A stretch of DNA of 43,156 nucleotides from an uncultured Ruminococcus sp. (lineage in GTDB: Bacteria; Bacillota; Clostridia; Oscillospirales; Acutalibacteraceae): positions 1-43,156 of the forward strand of contig CADCKR010000032.1 in assembly GCA_902802105.1 (NCBI GenBank), written 5' to 3'. Under the pieces are notes generated by a model. That model was given only the letters and a program-made list of their open reading frames with translations. It was not told the origin of the DNA and did no database searches. Every line of letters starts with the position of its first letter. The first letter of the stretch is position 1. Below are positions 1 to 7,543 of the stretch, piece by piece. Both the position numbers and the translations under genes were made by a program.

Positions 1-1
1 G

Positions 2-748
2 GTGGCAAAAATAAACAGCCAGATAATCAAAAGCGGTATGTCCGAGTTCGATAAGGTAAAGGCTATCCATGACTGGATCGTTCTCAACACTGATTATGAT
101 GTTAAGGGTGTAATGTCAGGCAATGTACCTGCAAGCTCATTTACTGCCGAAGGGCTTATTGATAATCATATTGCAGTGTGCGACGGCTACTCAAAGACAT
201 TTGAGGCTATGGCTAAGCAGGCCGGTCTTGAGGTCACACGTGTAACAGGCGTTGCATACAATAGCAGCGGCAATCCGGAAAATCATTCATGGAACCAGGT
301 AAAGGTGGACGGAAAATGGTACAATATTGATGTAACATGGGATGATCCGCTTAACGGCACTGAGCCCGGCAATTTCCTCTACTATAACTATTTCCTCGTT
401 CCTGATTCTGAGCTGAACAAGAACCATACGGCTCAGTCTGCAAAGAAGAGCTGCACAACTGCGCAGCCAGTAGAGAAGCTTATAGCTGTTTTTGTTGAAG
501 CTGAAAAAGAAGACGGAAGCATAGTATATCTTTGCGAAACAGATGCAAGCTTCAAGGCATCTATCGCAAAAATGTCACCTGACAAGTCTGCTGTTTATAA
601 GTTCATCTATAAGACAAATACAGATGCAAATATTGTACAGATGATAAAGGATAACCGTCCGGCAGGCTACTATAAGACGAGCATGGCATGGATACAGTGG
701 AAGGTCAACGGTTATTATATTGTTACGGTTACGATAACTGCACTTTGA
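2..748 (+). CDS. Transglutaminase-like domain protein, C-terminal part
   Basis: The gene runs in from the left edge, so the true start is outside the window and the GTG at base 2 is only the first possible codon. The visible 248 residues carry a transglutaminase-like (papain-fold) core: Cys60 in AVCDGYS, His95 in ENHSWNQV and Asp110 in NIDVTWDDP form the expected Cys-His-Asp triad. In bacteria this family includes cysteine proteases and peptidoglycan or protein-modifying enzymes, often secreted; the substrate cannot be told from sequence. The last ~100 residues match no family I know. It ends 39 bp before the sirtuin gene with no terminator seen between them, so the two may be co-transcribed. 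Confidence 0.8.
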   Translation: MAKINSQIIKSGMSEFDKVKAIHDWIVLNTDYDVKGVMSGNVPASSFTAEGLIDNHIAVCDGYSKTFEAMAKQAGLEVTRVTGVAYNSSGNPENHSWNQVKVDGKWYNIDVTWDDPLNGTEPGNFLYYNYFLVPDSELNKNHTAQSAKKSCTTAQPVEKLIAVFVEAEKEDGSIVYLCETDASFKASIAKMSPDKSAVYKFIYKTNTDANIVQMIKDNRPAGYYKTSMAWIQWKVNGYYIVTVTITAL

Positions 749-787
749 TCTGTTGAATAATATTCTGAGCAGAAGGGATGGATAGTG

Positions 788-1504
788 ATGTATGATGAAC
801 TGAAAAGCGTCATAGAGCAAAGCAGCAATATTGTGTTTTTTGGCGGAGCAGGAGTGTCTACCGAGAGCGGCATCCCTGATTTCAGAAGTGTTGACGGCCT
901 GTATAACCAGAAGTACAAATATCCGCCCGAAACGATACTTAGCCATAGCTTCTTTATGACTAAGACAGGAGAGTTTTACGAGTTTTACCGCGATAAAATG
1001 ATATGCACCTCTGCAAAGCCGAACAAGGCGCATCTTGCACTTGCAAGACTTGAACAACAGGGCAAGCTGAAAGCTGTGGTCACTCAGAATATTGACGGTC
1101 TGCATCAGGCGGCAGGCAGCAAAAAGGTCTATGAGCTCCACGGTTCGGTAATGAGAAATTACTGCATGAAGTGTCACAAGTTCTATGACCTCTCTGTAAT
1201 AACTGACAGCAAGGATATCCCGAAATGCACCTGCGGCGGCATTATAAAGCCCGATGTGGTGCTTTATGAGGAGGGGCTTGACGACAAGACCGTAAACGGT
1301 GCTGTCCGTGCTATCGCAAAGGCAGATGTAATTATTATTGGCGGTACATCACTTAATGTTTATCCTGCGGCAGGCTTTCTGAACTACTTTAACGGCAGCA
1401 AGACAGTTTTGATAAACAAGTCAGCCACATCCTTTGACGGTCAGGCGGATATAGTCATTCGTGACCCGATAGGGCAGGTGCTTGATGCCGTAGTTCCGTA
1501 TTAA
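788..1504 (+). CDS. NAD-dependent protein deacylase, Sir2 family (sirtuin)
   Basis: Sirtuins remove acyl groups from lysines, consuming NAD and releasing nicotinamide and O-acyl-ADP-ribose. All core motifs are present (numbered from the GTG at 785): GAGVSTESGIPDFRS at 21-35, TQNIDGLHQAAGS near 100-112, catalytic His119 in ELHGS, zinc cysteines C127/C130 and C148/C150 (the second pair is CxC, not CxxC), and GGTSLNVYPA for NAD binding. The motif usually read as PDVVxFGE is PDVVLYEE here. Length (238-239 aa) is normal for bacterial CobB/SrtN. Both GTG 785 and ATG 788 are possible starts; an AAGGG-type site lies upstream. It converges with the pncB-pncA-recG operon, whose PncA would recycle the nicotinamide made here; that link is an inference. 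Confidence 0.95.
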   Translation: MYDELKSVIEQSSNIVFFGGAGVSTESGIPDFRSVDGLYNQKYKYPPETILSHSFFMTKTGEFYEFYRDKMICTSAKPNKAHLALARLEQQGKLKAVVTQNIDGLHQAAGSKKVYELHGSVMRNYCMKCHKFYDLSVITDSKDIPKCTCGGIIKPDVVLYEEGLDDKTVNGAVRAIAKADVIIIGGTSLNVYPAAGFLNYFNGSKTVLINKSATSFDGQADIVIRDPIGQVLDAVVPY

Positions 1505-1525
1505 AAACAAGATAATGCAATAAAG

Positions 1526-1566
1526 AGCGCTCAAGTCTGAATAATAACAGGCTTGAGCGCTTTTGT
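1526..1566 (+). terminator. Rho-independent terminator after the sirtuin gene
   Basis: A perfect 10-bp stem pairs AGCGCTCAAG (1526-1535) with CTTGAGCGCT (1552-1561) and is followed by TTTTGTGTG. It sits between the convergent sirtuin and recG genes and fits the plus strand best. Confidence 0.85.
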
Positions 1567-1614
1567 GTGATTTTATTTGATTATTTCTTTGGACTGCCGC
1601 GATGTATTTTTCGG

Positions 1615-3645
1615 TCATGCGCCGCCTGTGTTATTGAACAGACGTGCGACTTCAAATTTCAGGGGAGCGTGTTCCCGCTGAGAAAGCTCAGGGTCATTGG
1701 CAAGTAATTTCTGAGCGGCTTCACGTGCAGCCTCGACAGATACCATGTCGGTAAGCTTTGCGGTGCGCAGTTCGGGAAGTCCGTGCTGACGTGTGCCGAA
1801 AAAATCGCCGGGTCCGCGCAGACGCAGGTCCTCGTCTGCGATCGTGAATCCGTTGTTTGTGCTGCACATTACCTTCAGGCGTTCAAGAGTAGCCTGAGAT
1901 GATGCATCGGACACCATGATGCAGTAAGCTTTGTCGGAACCTCTGCCGACACGTCCCCTCAGCTGATGGAGCTGAGAAAGTCCGAATCTTTCGGCGTTTT
2001 CGATGACCATAATAGTTGCATTCGGAACATTTACGCCGACCTCTATAACAGTAGTTGAAACAAGTATATCAATTTCTCCTGCGGCAAAGGCGCTCATTAT
2101 GCGGTCCTTTTCGGCGGGCTTCATGCGGCCGTGAAGTATCCCTATGCGGCAGTCGGACAAAACGGTCTTGTCAAGACGTTCTGCGTATTCCTCGGCGGAA
2201 ACAAGCTCGGAATCGTTTTGCTCAACAAGCGGGCACACAATATAGCATTGATTGCCGTTTGTTATATGCTTCCGGATAAAGCCGTAAAGCCGACTGCGCT
2301 TTTCGCTGTCGATAAGATAAGTGTCTGTGGGCTTGCGTCCCGGCGGCATTTCATCTATAACGGACAGATCGAGGTCGCCGAATATCATAAGCGCCAATGT
2401 CCTTGGTATCGGTGTGGCTGACATTACTATTATATGCGGATATCTGCCCTTTGAGTTGAGGGCTGCCCGCTGGGCAACGCCAAAGCGGTGCTGCTCGTCG
2501 GTTATGACCAGACCAAGCCTGCTGAATTCTACATTGTCGGAGATGAGTGCATGAGTACCGATAACAATGTCGATGCTTCCGCTTTTCAGCCCGGAGAGTA
2601 TCTGCTTTTTGGCGGCCTGCTTTGTTGAACCTGTAAGCAGGGCAATATTCAGTCCTGTGCCTGCAAAAAGTCCGCTCAGGCTTTGAAAGTGCTGCTCGGC
2701 AAGTATCTCGGTGGGAACCATAAAAGCACATTGCAGTCCGTTTTTAGCGGCCGTGTGACATATCGCGGCGGCGACTGCGGTCTTTCCGCTGCCAACATCT
2801 CCCTGTATAAGTCTGTTCATCGGGCGGCAGGTGCTTTTCATATCTGTTATGCACTGCCCGATCACCCTTTGCTGTGCGTTGGTGGGCTTATAGGGCAGAA
2901 GGGATAAAAATTCTTTGGTGTAGTCAGCCGTAATATTCTGCGGGGTGACATTCAGTCTGTCGCTGCTTCTTAGCCCCACACCAAGCTGAAGGACAAACAG
3001 CTCTTCAAAGACAAGGCGTTTCCGGGCAAGCTCACAGGCGTTATGGTCAGAAGGGAAATGTATGTTCTTTATCGCAAAGCCAAGATCACAAAGTCCGAAC
3101 TCTTCACGGATATGCTGAGGGATGGGGTCGTTCGTTTTTTCAGGCAGCATTGCCACCGCCTGCCGGACGGCTTTTTCGATCTGACGGCTGCTCAGCTCGG
3201 CGGTTTGCTGATAGATGGGACGGATGGCTGCCATAGACGGTTCTTCGACCTGCGGTGAAGCCATTTCATAGTCGTGGGCGGAGGCTTTCAGCATACCGTA
3301 AAAGATGAAATCTCCGCCGGACTTTATGCGGTCGTAGGTGTATTTCTGGTTGAAAAATGTAACCGTCATACGGCTGTCGCCGTCAGTGACCGTTACACGG
3401 AAAATAGTCATGTTTCCGCGGATCCGTGCAGGCGGCTTAGCACTCTCTACGGTGCCGCGTATACAGACGTTTTCGCAGCGCGGAGCTTCGGCGATTTTGC
3501 AGGGTCTGCTCCAGTCCTCGTAGGTGCGCGGATAAAACCTAAGCAGTGCGCCGATGCTGCCGATACCAAGCTTACTGAACTGCTCGGCTTTTTTTGAGCC
3601 TATTTTATCAAGCTGTGTCAGCGGAATTTTAAATAGTGACGCCAA
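1615..3645 (-). CDS. recG: ATP-dependent DNA helicase RecG
   Basis: RecG is a superfamily 2 DNA translocase that regresses stalled replication forks and processes branched recombination intermediates. The 676-residue length is typical. The N-terminal third is the OB-fold wedge region; then come helicase motif I GDVGSGKTAVA, motif II DEQHRFGV, motif III MSATPIPRTLAL, and the C-terminal STTVIEVGVNVPNA and QLRGRVGRG motifs. The start is a TTG at 3645 preceded by AAAGGCGG at about 6 nt. It is the last gene of an apparent pncB-pncA-recG operon, 24 bp after the pncA stop. In many Firmicutes recG follows fakA; here fakA lies ~7 kb away without it. Confidence 0.97.
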   Translation of the reverse strand: MASLFKIPLTQLDKIGSKKAEQFSKLGIGSIGALLRFYPRTYEDWSRPCKIAEAPRCENVCIRGTVESAKPPARIRGNMTIFRVTVTDGDSRMTVTFFNQKYTYDRIKSGGDFIFYGMLKASAHDYEMASPQVEEPSMAAIRPIYQQTAELSSRQIEKAVRQAVAMLPEKTNDPIPQHIREEFGLCDLGFAIKNIHFPSDHNACELARKRLVFEELFVLQLGVGLRSSDRLNVTPQNITADYTKEFLSLLPYKPTNAQQRVIGQCITDMKSTCRPMNRLIQGDVGSGKTAVAAAICHTAAKNGLQCAFMVPTEILAEQHFQSLSGLFAGTGLNIALLTGSTKQAAKKQILSGLKSGSIDIVIGTHALISDNVEFSRLGLVITDEQHRFGVAQRAALNSKGRYPHIIVMSATPIPRTLALMIFGDLDLSVIDEMPPGRKPTDTYLIDSEKRSRLYGFIRKHITNGNQCYIVCPLVEQNDSELVSAEEYAERLDKTVLSDCRIGILHGRMKPAEKDRIMSAFAAGEIDILVSTTVIEVGVNVPNATIMVIENAERFGLSQLHQLRGRVGRGSDKAYCIMVSDASSQATLERLKVMCSTNNGFTIADEDLRLRGPGDFFGTRQHGLPELRTAKLTDMVSVEAAREAAQKLLANDPELSQREHAPLKFEVARLFNNTGGA

Positions 3646-3669
3646 GGTATCGCCGCCTTTCGTGAATGA

Positions 3670-4203
3670 TCAGTTATCGTTTATTACATTGATGTGGCAG
3701 CTGCGCATAGTAGCGAGGGCGGCTTCGTGAGCCTGGGGAGTTACACCGGCGCAGCAGGCAGCATCAACGGTTATATCCGTTTCGCAGAAGTGAGCCTTGA
3801 GCAGCAGTGCGTTAGATACAACGCAGATATCGGTGCATAGGCCGATAACCTCTATGCTCATTTCCTCGCCGCCGGCAGCTTTTTCGATCAGCAGCGGCAG
3901 CGTCACGGAGCCGAAGGTGATCTTTTCTACGGGAGTGTATGTCTTTTTGTTCAGTGCGGCTGCCACAGCTTTGTCAAACTGCCAGCCGTCGGTGTCCTTT
4001 ATGCAGTGGGGAACAGGCAGCTTTTTGCCCTCCATCGTGCTGAGATAATCATCATAGTGTGTGTCAAGCGTTGCAAAGATCGTACCGTCAAATTCTTCGA
4101 TTTTCTTTACAACAGCGGGAACGATAGCTTCGGCTTCTTTTGAGCCGAGAGCACCGTCCACGAAATCCTTTTGCATATCAACTACTACAAGAAACTTTTT
4201 CAT
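3670..4203 (-). CDS. pncA: Nicotinamidase / isochorismatase-family cysteine hydrolase
   Basis: This enzyme family hydrolyses nicotinamide to nicotinate and ammonia. The 177-residue protein shows the catalytic triad Asp9 (VVVDMQKDF), Lys94 (VEKITFGS) and Cys127 (GLCTDICVVSNA), and metal-site candidates D47/H49 (LDTHYD) and H66 (VPHC). The family also contains isochorismatases and other amidases, but the position 5 bp downstream of pncB, whose product uses nicotinate, strongly supports nicotinamidase. The ribosome binding site AAAGGAG lies inside the 3' end of pncB, suggesting translational coupling. The protein is shorter than E. coli PncA but similar in size to Gram-positive forms. Confidence 0.9.
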   Translation of the reverse strand: MKKFLVVVDMQKDFVDGALGSKEAEAIVPAVVKKIEEFDGTIFATLDTHYDDYLSTMEGKKLPVPHCIKDTDGWQFDKAVAAALNKKTYTPVEKITFGSVTLPLLIEKAAGGEEMSIEVIGLCTDICVVSNALLLKAHFCETDITVDAACCAGVTPQAHEAALATMRSCHINVINDN

Positions 4204-4208
4204 GAATT

Positions 4209-5414
4209 TTACTCCTTTCTGTCGGCTTCACGCTTTATGCGGAAAGCAACCGAGCTTTTGAGATAATCAAGATATTCGCTGTCACGGCACATGGCTTTTT
4301 CGGGGTTGTCAGAAAGCTTTGCTACAGGTCTGCCGTTGACATATTGAAGCTTGATGACGATATTCAGCGCGTTTTCGCTTGTGTCATTGGAGCAGAAGGT
4401 GCCGATGCCGAAGGAAACCCTTGCTCTGCCGATAAAGTGGTCATAGAGTTTCTGCGCTTTGTCGAAATCAAGGCTGTCGCTGAAAAGCAGGAGCTTTGTT
4501 CGGGGGTCTGCTCCGTATTTCTGATAGTGGCGTATCATTTTTTCGCCCCATTCAAAGGGGTCTCCGCTGTCGTGACGAACGCCTGTGTAGTTGTTTACCA
4601 TAGAGCGGTTGAAGTCGAGCAGGAAAAGATCGGTGGTGATTGTATCGGTCAGTGCGGTGCCGTTGTCGCCCTTGTATTCGTCATACCAGTCGTTCATTGC
4701 ATATTGGTTTGTGTAAGCAAGAGGTATACGGTCGATACCCTGATACATCTGAACGAACTCATGTGCATAGGTGCCTATGGGTGTGAGGTCGTATTTCATT
4801 GCAAGATATACGTTTGAGGTGCCTACACAATTATTTGTCTCGCTTGTCAGGCGTTTTACAACGGTGTTCTCCCATTCTCTTGAGAGCCTTCTTCTGCATC
4901 CGAACTCTGCAAATTTAAAAGTGTATTTGCCGGAGCTAAAATCCTTGATCTTCTGGTCAAGTCTTTCTTCGGCGGAGCGTTTCAAGGTTTCGTAGTCATA
5001 GTTCATTCTGAAATACACCTCGTTTACGATCTCAAGGAGATATATTTCAAACTGCATGGCGGAAAAAAGCGGGCCGCTTACAACTATATCAAGCTCTCCG
5101 CTTTCGCTGCGTGAAACGGTAACGTATTCCCTGATAGGCCTCCACAGGCGTAGAAATTCAACATAGTCACTCTTGATAAAACGAATGGAGCGCAGGTAGT
5201 CAAGCTCCTTCTTTGTGAATCTCAGTGTGCACAGGTGGTCGATTTGCTCGTTTATCTCCCGGACTACCTCTTCTGAAAATGTAACGCCATTGTTGCGGCA
5301 TTTAAAGTAGTATTCGCCGCACAGGTCGGTGTGCTTGTGAAATATCACCTGATCCATATTGAACTTGTAAAGATCGGTGTCAAGCAAAGAGGTGACTATT
5401 GGTTCAAGCTTCAT
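4209..5414 (-). CDS. pncB: Nicotinate phosphoribosyltransferase
   Basis: PncB joins nicotinate to phosphoribosyl pyrophosphate, driven by ATP, to give nicotinate mononucleotide, the committed step of NAD salvage. The 401-residue length matches the E. coli-type enzyme. Recognised signatures are SLLDTDLYKFNMDQ at the N-terminus, the phosphorylatable-His loop GVRHDSGDPFEWG, LLLFSDSLDFDKA, and SFGIGTFCSND near the C-terminus. The ATG at 5414 has an AAAGGAACG site 9-10 nt upstream. It is the first gene of the pncB-pncA-recG unit. Its only upstream region is the AT-rich TAC-N5-GTA array, whose nearest copy begins 27 bp from the start codon, so its promoter must lie in or among those repeats. Confidence 0.96.
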   Translation of the reverse strand: MKLEPIVTSLLDTDLYKFNMDQVIFHKHTDLCGEYYFKCRNNGVTFSEEVVREINEQIDHLCTLRFTKKELDYLRSIRFIKSDYVEFLRLWRPIREYVTVSRSESGELDIVVSGPLFSAMQFEIYLLEIVNEVYFRMNYDYETLKRSAEERLDQKIKDFSSGKYTFKFAEFGCRRRLSREWENTVVKRLTSETNNCVGTSNVYLAMKYDLTPIGTYAHEFVQMYQGIDRIPLAYTNQYAMNDWYDEYKGDNGTALTDTITTDLFLLDFNRSMVNNYTGVRHDSGDPFEWGEKMIRHYQKYGADPRTKLLLFSDSLDFDKAQKLYDHFIGRARVSFGIGTFCSNDTSENALNIVIKLQYVNGRPVAKLSDNPEKAMCRDSEYLDYLKSSVAFRIKREADRKE

Positions 5415-5440
5415 TTCTGATCGTTCCTTTCATGGCTAAA

Positions 5441-5931
5441 TACAATTTGTAAAATAATTCAATAATATACTATTTGTAAAAACGCGGGAATACTATCATT
5501 ATTTTAAGCGGCAGGTTTTCCGGTGTAGCTGCACACTATTCCCTGCACCCGTTTTGTATGCAATCAATTATAATAATATACATATAGTATATATAATAGA
5601 ATAATATACAATTTGTAAATATGCGCTTTGATATACTTATAGTATAAAATAACATAATATTTACAAATAGTAAAAATAATATACTTTTAGTAAAACTTAT
5701 TGAATATATACTATAAGTAAACTACAAAAAGTATAATAAATATATATAATACTATATGTATTTATTTGCGTGTAGAAATAATACATATAGTATATATAAT
5801 AGTACTTATGCAAATAAATATACAATAAGTAATATACTTATAGTATAAAATCTTAATAATATACAATAAGTAAGATGTAAGATCAAAATAAAATACAAAA
5901 AGTATATATATAAAATAATATACGATAAGTA
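5441..5931. repeat. Array of 16 TAC-N5-GTA dyad sites
   Basis: This gene-free, extremely AT-rich stretch contains 16 exact TAC-N5-GTA motifs, starting at 5441, 5468, 5579, 5607, 5634, 5662, 5682, 5709, 5723, 5750, 5782, 5821, 5835, 5862, 5894 and 5921. Every five-base spacer is pure A/T except one G. Flanks often extend the dyad to TATAC-N5-GTAAA or GTATA. Eight of the 15 start-to-start distances are 27 or 28 bp, two are 14 bp. A degenerate seventeenth site with a 4-nt spacer lies at 5803. It fills the space between pncB and the pduL terminator. The arrangement resembles a protein-binding (operator, iteron or centromere-like) array, but I know no regulator with this site. Confidence 0.85.
5479..5555 (-). 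promoter_or_regulatory. Foldable GC-richer island within the array, possible pncB leader RNA
   Basis: The only large gap (111 bp) in the array holds nested complementary segments. On the minus strand, read toward pncB, AAAACG pairs with CGTTTT (outer, 5550-5555 with 5479-5484), GGGAATA pairs with TATTCCC (5537-5543 with 5486-5492), and GTGT-N6-ACAC forms an inner hairpin (5523-5536). GCAGG pairs with CCTGC (5542-5546 with 5511-5515) as an alternative to GGGAATA. The 3' arm runs into TTTTT. Mutually exclusive stems ending in a U-run are the usual layout of a switching leader or attenuator. I do not recognise a known riboswitch class, and transcription through here is inferred from the position of pncB. 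Confidence 0.4.
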
Positions 5932-5973
5932 ATTTATATATGTACCGGCACATTGCAGCCTGCCGATCAGGTA

Positions 5974-6014
5974 TAAAAAAACCGTTTGCCCGCAGGATCA
6001 GACAAACGGTTTTT
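5974..6014 (-). terminator. Terminator of pduL (bidirectional shape)
   Basis: AAACCGTTTG (5979-5988) pairs with CAAACGGTTT (6003-6012). Runs of A on the left and T on the right make it usable on both strands. For pduL on the minus strand the stem is followed by seven T residues. It also insulates the repeat array from pduL. Confidence 0.85.
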
Positions 6015-6062
6015 GCTTATGGGTGCAAATGATAAACAGACTGTCCGGATGGGAGCCTGCTG

Positions 6063-6629
6063 TCAGACTATGATCTCACCTTCGGTGTTGCCTGTGATAG
6101 CAGCAGCATTAGCTTCGTCTGTATCAATGTGCATAGCGGGAGCAAATCTGGGGCTTACTCTTACTACTACATCACCGAAAACGAGTTTTCTTCCTTCGCC
6201 GCCGACAGCAACACTTACGATCTGCTTGTCTTTAAAGCCGTTGTCTTCAGCTGTCTTTGTGTCAAAATGGATATGTCTCTGAGCTGCGATAACGCCCTCA
6301 GCGATCTCGACCTCACCCTTGGGTCCGATAAGCTTGCAGCCGGGTGTGTTTGCAACGTCGCCTGACTCTCTTACAGGAGCGGCTATGCCGAGCTTGCGGG
6401 CGTCTGTCATAGATACCTCTACCTGACATGCGGGTCTTACAGGGCCGAGGATAGAGCAGTTGAGCTCACCCTTGGGGCCGACTACTGTTACCTTCTCGAA
6501 GCAGAGGAACTGTCCGGGCTGAGAAAGATCCTTTTTGTTGGTAAGCTCAGCGCCCTTGCCGAAAAGTATCTCAAGAGCTTCCTGAGTAACGTGTACGTGA
6601 CGAGCTGATGTTTCAACAAGAATTTTCAT
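6063..6629 (-). CDS. pduL: Phosphate propanoyltransferase, PduL type
   Basis: PduL is a zinc-dependent phosphotransacylase that exchanges CoA for phosphate on acetyl- or propionyl-CoA, unrelated to classical Pta. The 188-residue protein starts with VETSARHVHVT and later has AAQRHIHFD, the paired His motifs that bind metal, and a conserved GPVRPACQVEVS segment. The ATG at 6629 follows AAGGGAGAAG. No bacterial microcompartment shell genes, acetate kinase or diol dehydratase are nearby and there is no N-terminal encapsulation extension, so it is probably the housekeeping cytosolic enzyme for acetyl-phosphate formation (inference). It appears to be a single-gene unit. Confidence 0.95.
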   Translation of the reverse strand: MKILVETSARHVHVTQEALEILFGKGAELTNKKDLSQPGQFLCFEKVTVVGPKGELNCSILGPVRPACQVEVSMTDARKLGIAAPVRESGDVANTPGCKLIGPKGEVEIAEGVIAAQRHIHFDTKTAEDNGFKDKQIVSVAVGGEGRKLVFGDVVVRVSPRFAPAMHIDTDEANAAAITGNTEGEIIV

Positions 6630-6669
6630 TGTATCTTCTCCCTTTTTGTTTACTTGCAGTTGTGCCTGC

Positions 6670-6699
6670 CTTATATTTTATTCTACAACTATTTGACAA
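6670..6699 (-). promoter_or_regulatory. Candidate sigma-A promoter of pduL
   Basis: On the minus strand TTGTCA (6694-6699) is 18 nt from TATAAG (6670-6675), about 40 bp upstream of the pduL start. The 124-bp gap to the upstream gene makes a separate promoter plausible. Confidence 0.5.
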
Positions 6700-6753
6700 A
6701 AAAGTAAATATCCACGGAAAAGAAATAAAAATTTTTCCCGCCAAAAATTGTAT

Positions 6754-7347
6754 TTATTTCTGTTCATCGTATGTATGGTCACATATTTCTTTGATTTTTT
6801 CCTGAAGCTTCAAAAAATCCTCAAAGGCAGCGGGCTTGTTGTTGGGGTTTCTCAGCAGGGCTGCCGGATGAAGTATCGCCATCATAAGTATACCGTTTTT
6901 CTCGAAGAAGATCCCGTGTTCCTTTGAGATCTTTATATCCGGCTTGATTATCCTTGCTGCGGCTATCCTTCCAAGACAGACGATTATTTTCGGACGCAGC
7001 ACGGCAAACTGCTTCCTCAGCCACTTTATGCACTGCTCCTGCTCCTCCGGCAGCGGGTCGCGGTTTTTGGGCGGACGGCACTTTACTATGTTTGCGATGT
7101 AAATGTTTTTATGTCTGTCAAGATCAACAGCCGCAAGCATTTTATCAAGAAGCTGACCGCCTCTGCCCACAAACGGCTCGCCCTGAAGGTCCTCGTTTTC
7201 TCCTGGTCCTTCGCCTATGAACATTACCTCTGCGTTGTCAGCTCCGACACCGAATACTACGTTTGTTCTTGTTGCGCACAGACCGCAGTTCTCACAATTA
7301 AGGCATTCCTGCCGCAGCTTTTCAAATTCCTCGTTCTTGTTTGACAT
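6754..7347 (-). CDS. Uracil-DNA glycosylase, family 4 (iron-sulfur)
   Basis: This enzyme removes uracil from DNA at the start of base excision repair. The 197-residue protein has the family 4 motif GEGPGENEDLQGEPFVG and the C-terminal HPAALLRNP motif. Four cysteines cluster at 15, 18, 21 and 24 and two more occur in IVKCRPP and EEQEQCIKW; a CxxC pair near the N-terminus plus the latter two normally hold a [4Fe-4S] cluster. The start ATG follows GGAGG at 7 nt. It has its own promoter and lies 124 bp from pduL. Confidence 0.95.
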   Translation of the reverse strand: MSNKNEEFEKLRQECLNCENCGLCATRTNVVFGVGADNAEVMFIGEGPGENEDLQGEPFVGRGGQLLDKMLAAVDLDRHKNIYIANIVKCRPPKNRDPLPEEQEQCIKWLRKQFAVLRPKIIVCLGRIAAARIIKPDIKISKEHGIFFEKNGILMMAILHPAALLRNPNNKPAAFEDFLKLQEKIKEICDHTYDEQK

Positions 7348-7376
7348 TATGCCACCTCCTGCAATATTACAAGGCT

Positions 7377-7405
7377 ATTATATCATACAGTGCTGCTTTT
7401 GTAAA
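7377..7405 (-). promoter_or_regulatory. Sigma-A promoter of the uracil-DNA glycosylase gene
   Basis: On the minus strand TTTACA (7400-7405) and TATAAT (7377-7382) are separated by exactly 17 nt, about 30 bp upstream of the start codon. Confidence 0.7.
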
Positions 7406-7425
7406 ACAGAGAAATAATACTAGTA

Positions 7426-7454
7426 TAAGTCTGCTTTTTATCAGGAATTAGTAT
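7426..7454. repeat. 29-bp dispersed repeat, solo copy
   Basis: The 29 bases here are identical to 15506-15534, where they form the right end of an inverted-repeat element. The unit begins TAAGTCTGC and ends TTAGTAT. Here only one end is present, so it is a solo end or a remnant. Confidence 0.8.
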
Positions 7455-7481
7455 AAAACTATGTGCTGCGCTTTCAAAAAT

Positions 7482-7519
7482 AAAGCCCTGTTCGGGCTGT
7501 TTACCTGAACAGGGCTTTT
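7482..7519 (-). terminator. Terminator of the zinc-ribbon membrane protein gene
   Basis: AAAGCCCTGTTC (7482-7493) pairs with GAACAGGGCTTT (7507-7518), a 12-bp stem. On the minus strand it follows the stop at 7544 by 25 bp and is trailed by TATTTTTG. Confidence 0.85.
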
Positions 7520-7543
7520 GCATACGGCGTTAAGGCCTGCGTA

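Noticed and set aside
575-1177. Long minus-strand frame over the sirtuin and transglutaminase genes
   Set aside because: It is antisense to two well-supported genes and has no family features.
5441-5931. CRISPR array or simple tandem repeat
   Set aside because: Only six bases per site are fixed, linkers are not unique spacers of constant length, and no cas genes are near.
5762-5953. 63-codon frame on the minus strand within the AT-rich array
   Set aside because: It consists almost wholly of Ile, Tyr, Leu and Phe codons produced by the A/T repeats, with no ribosome binding site.
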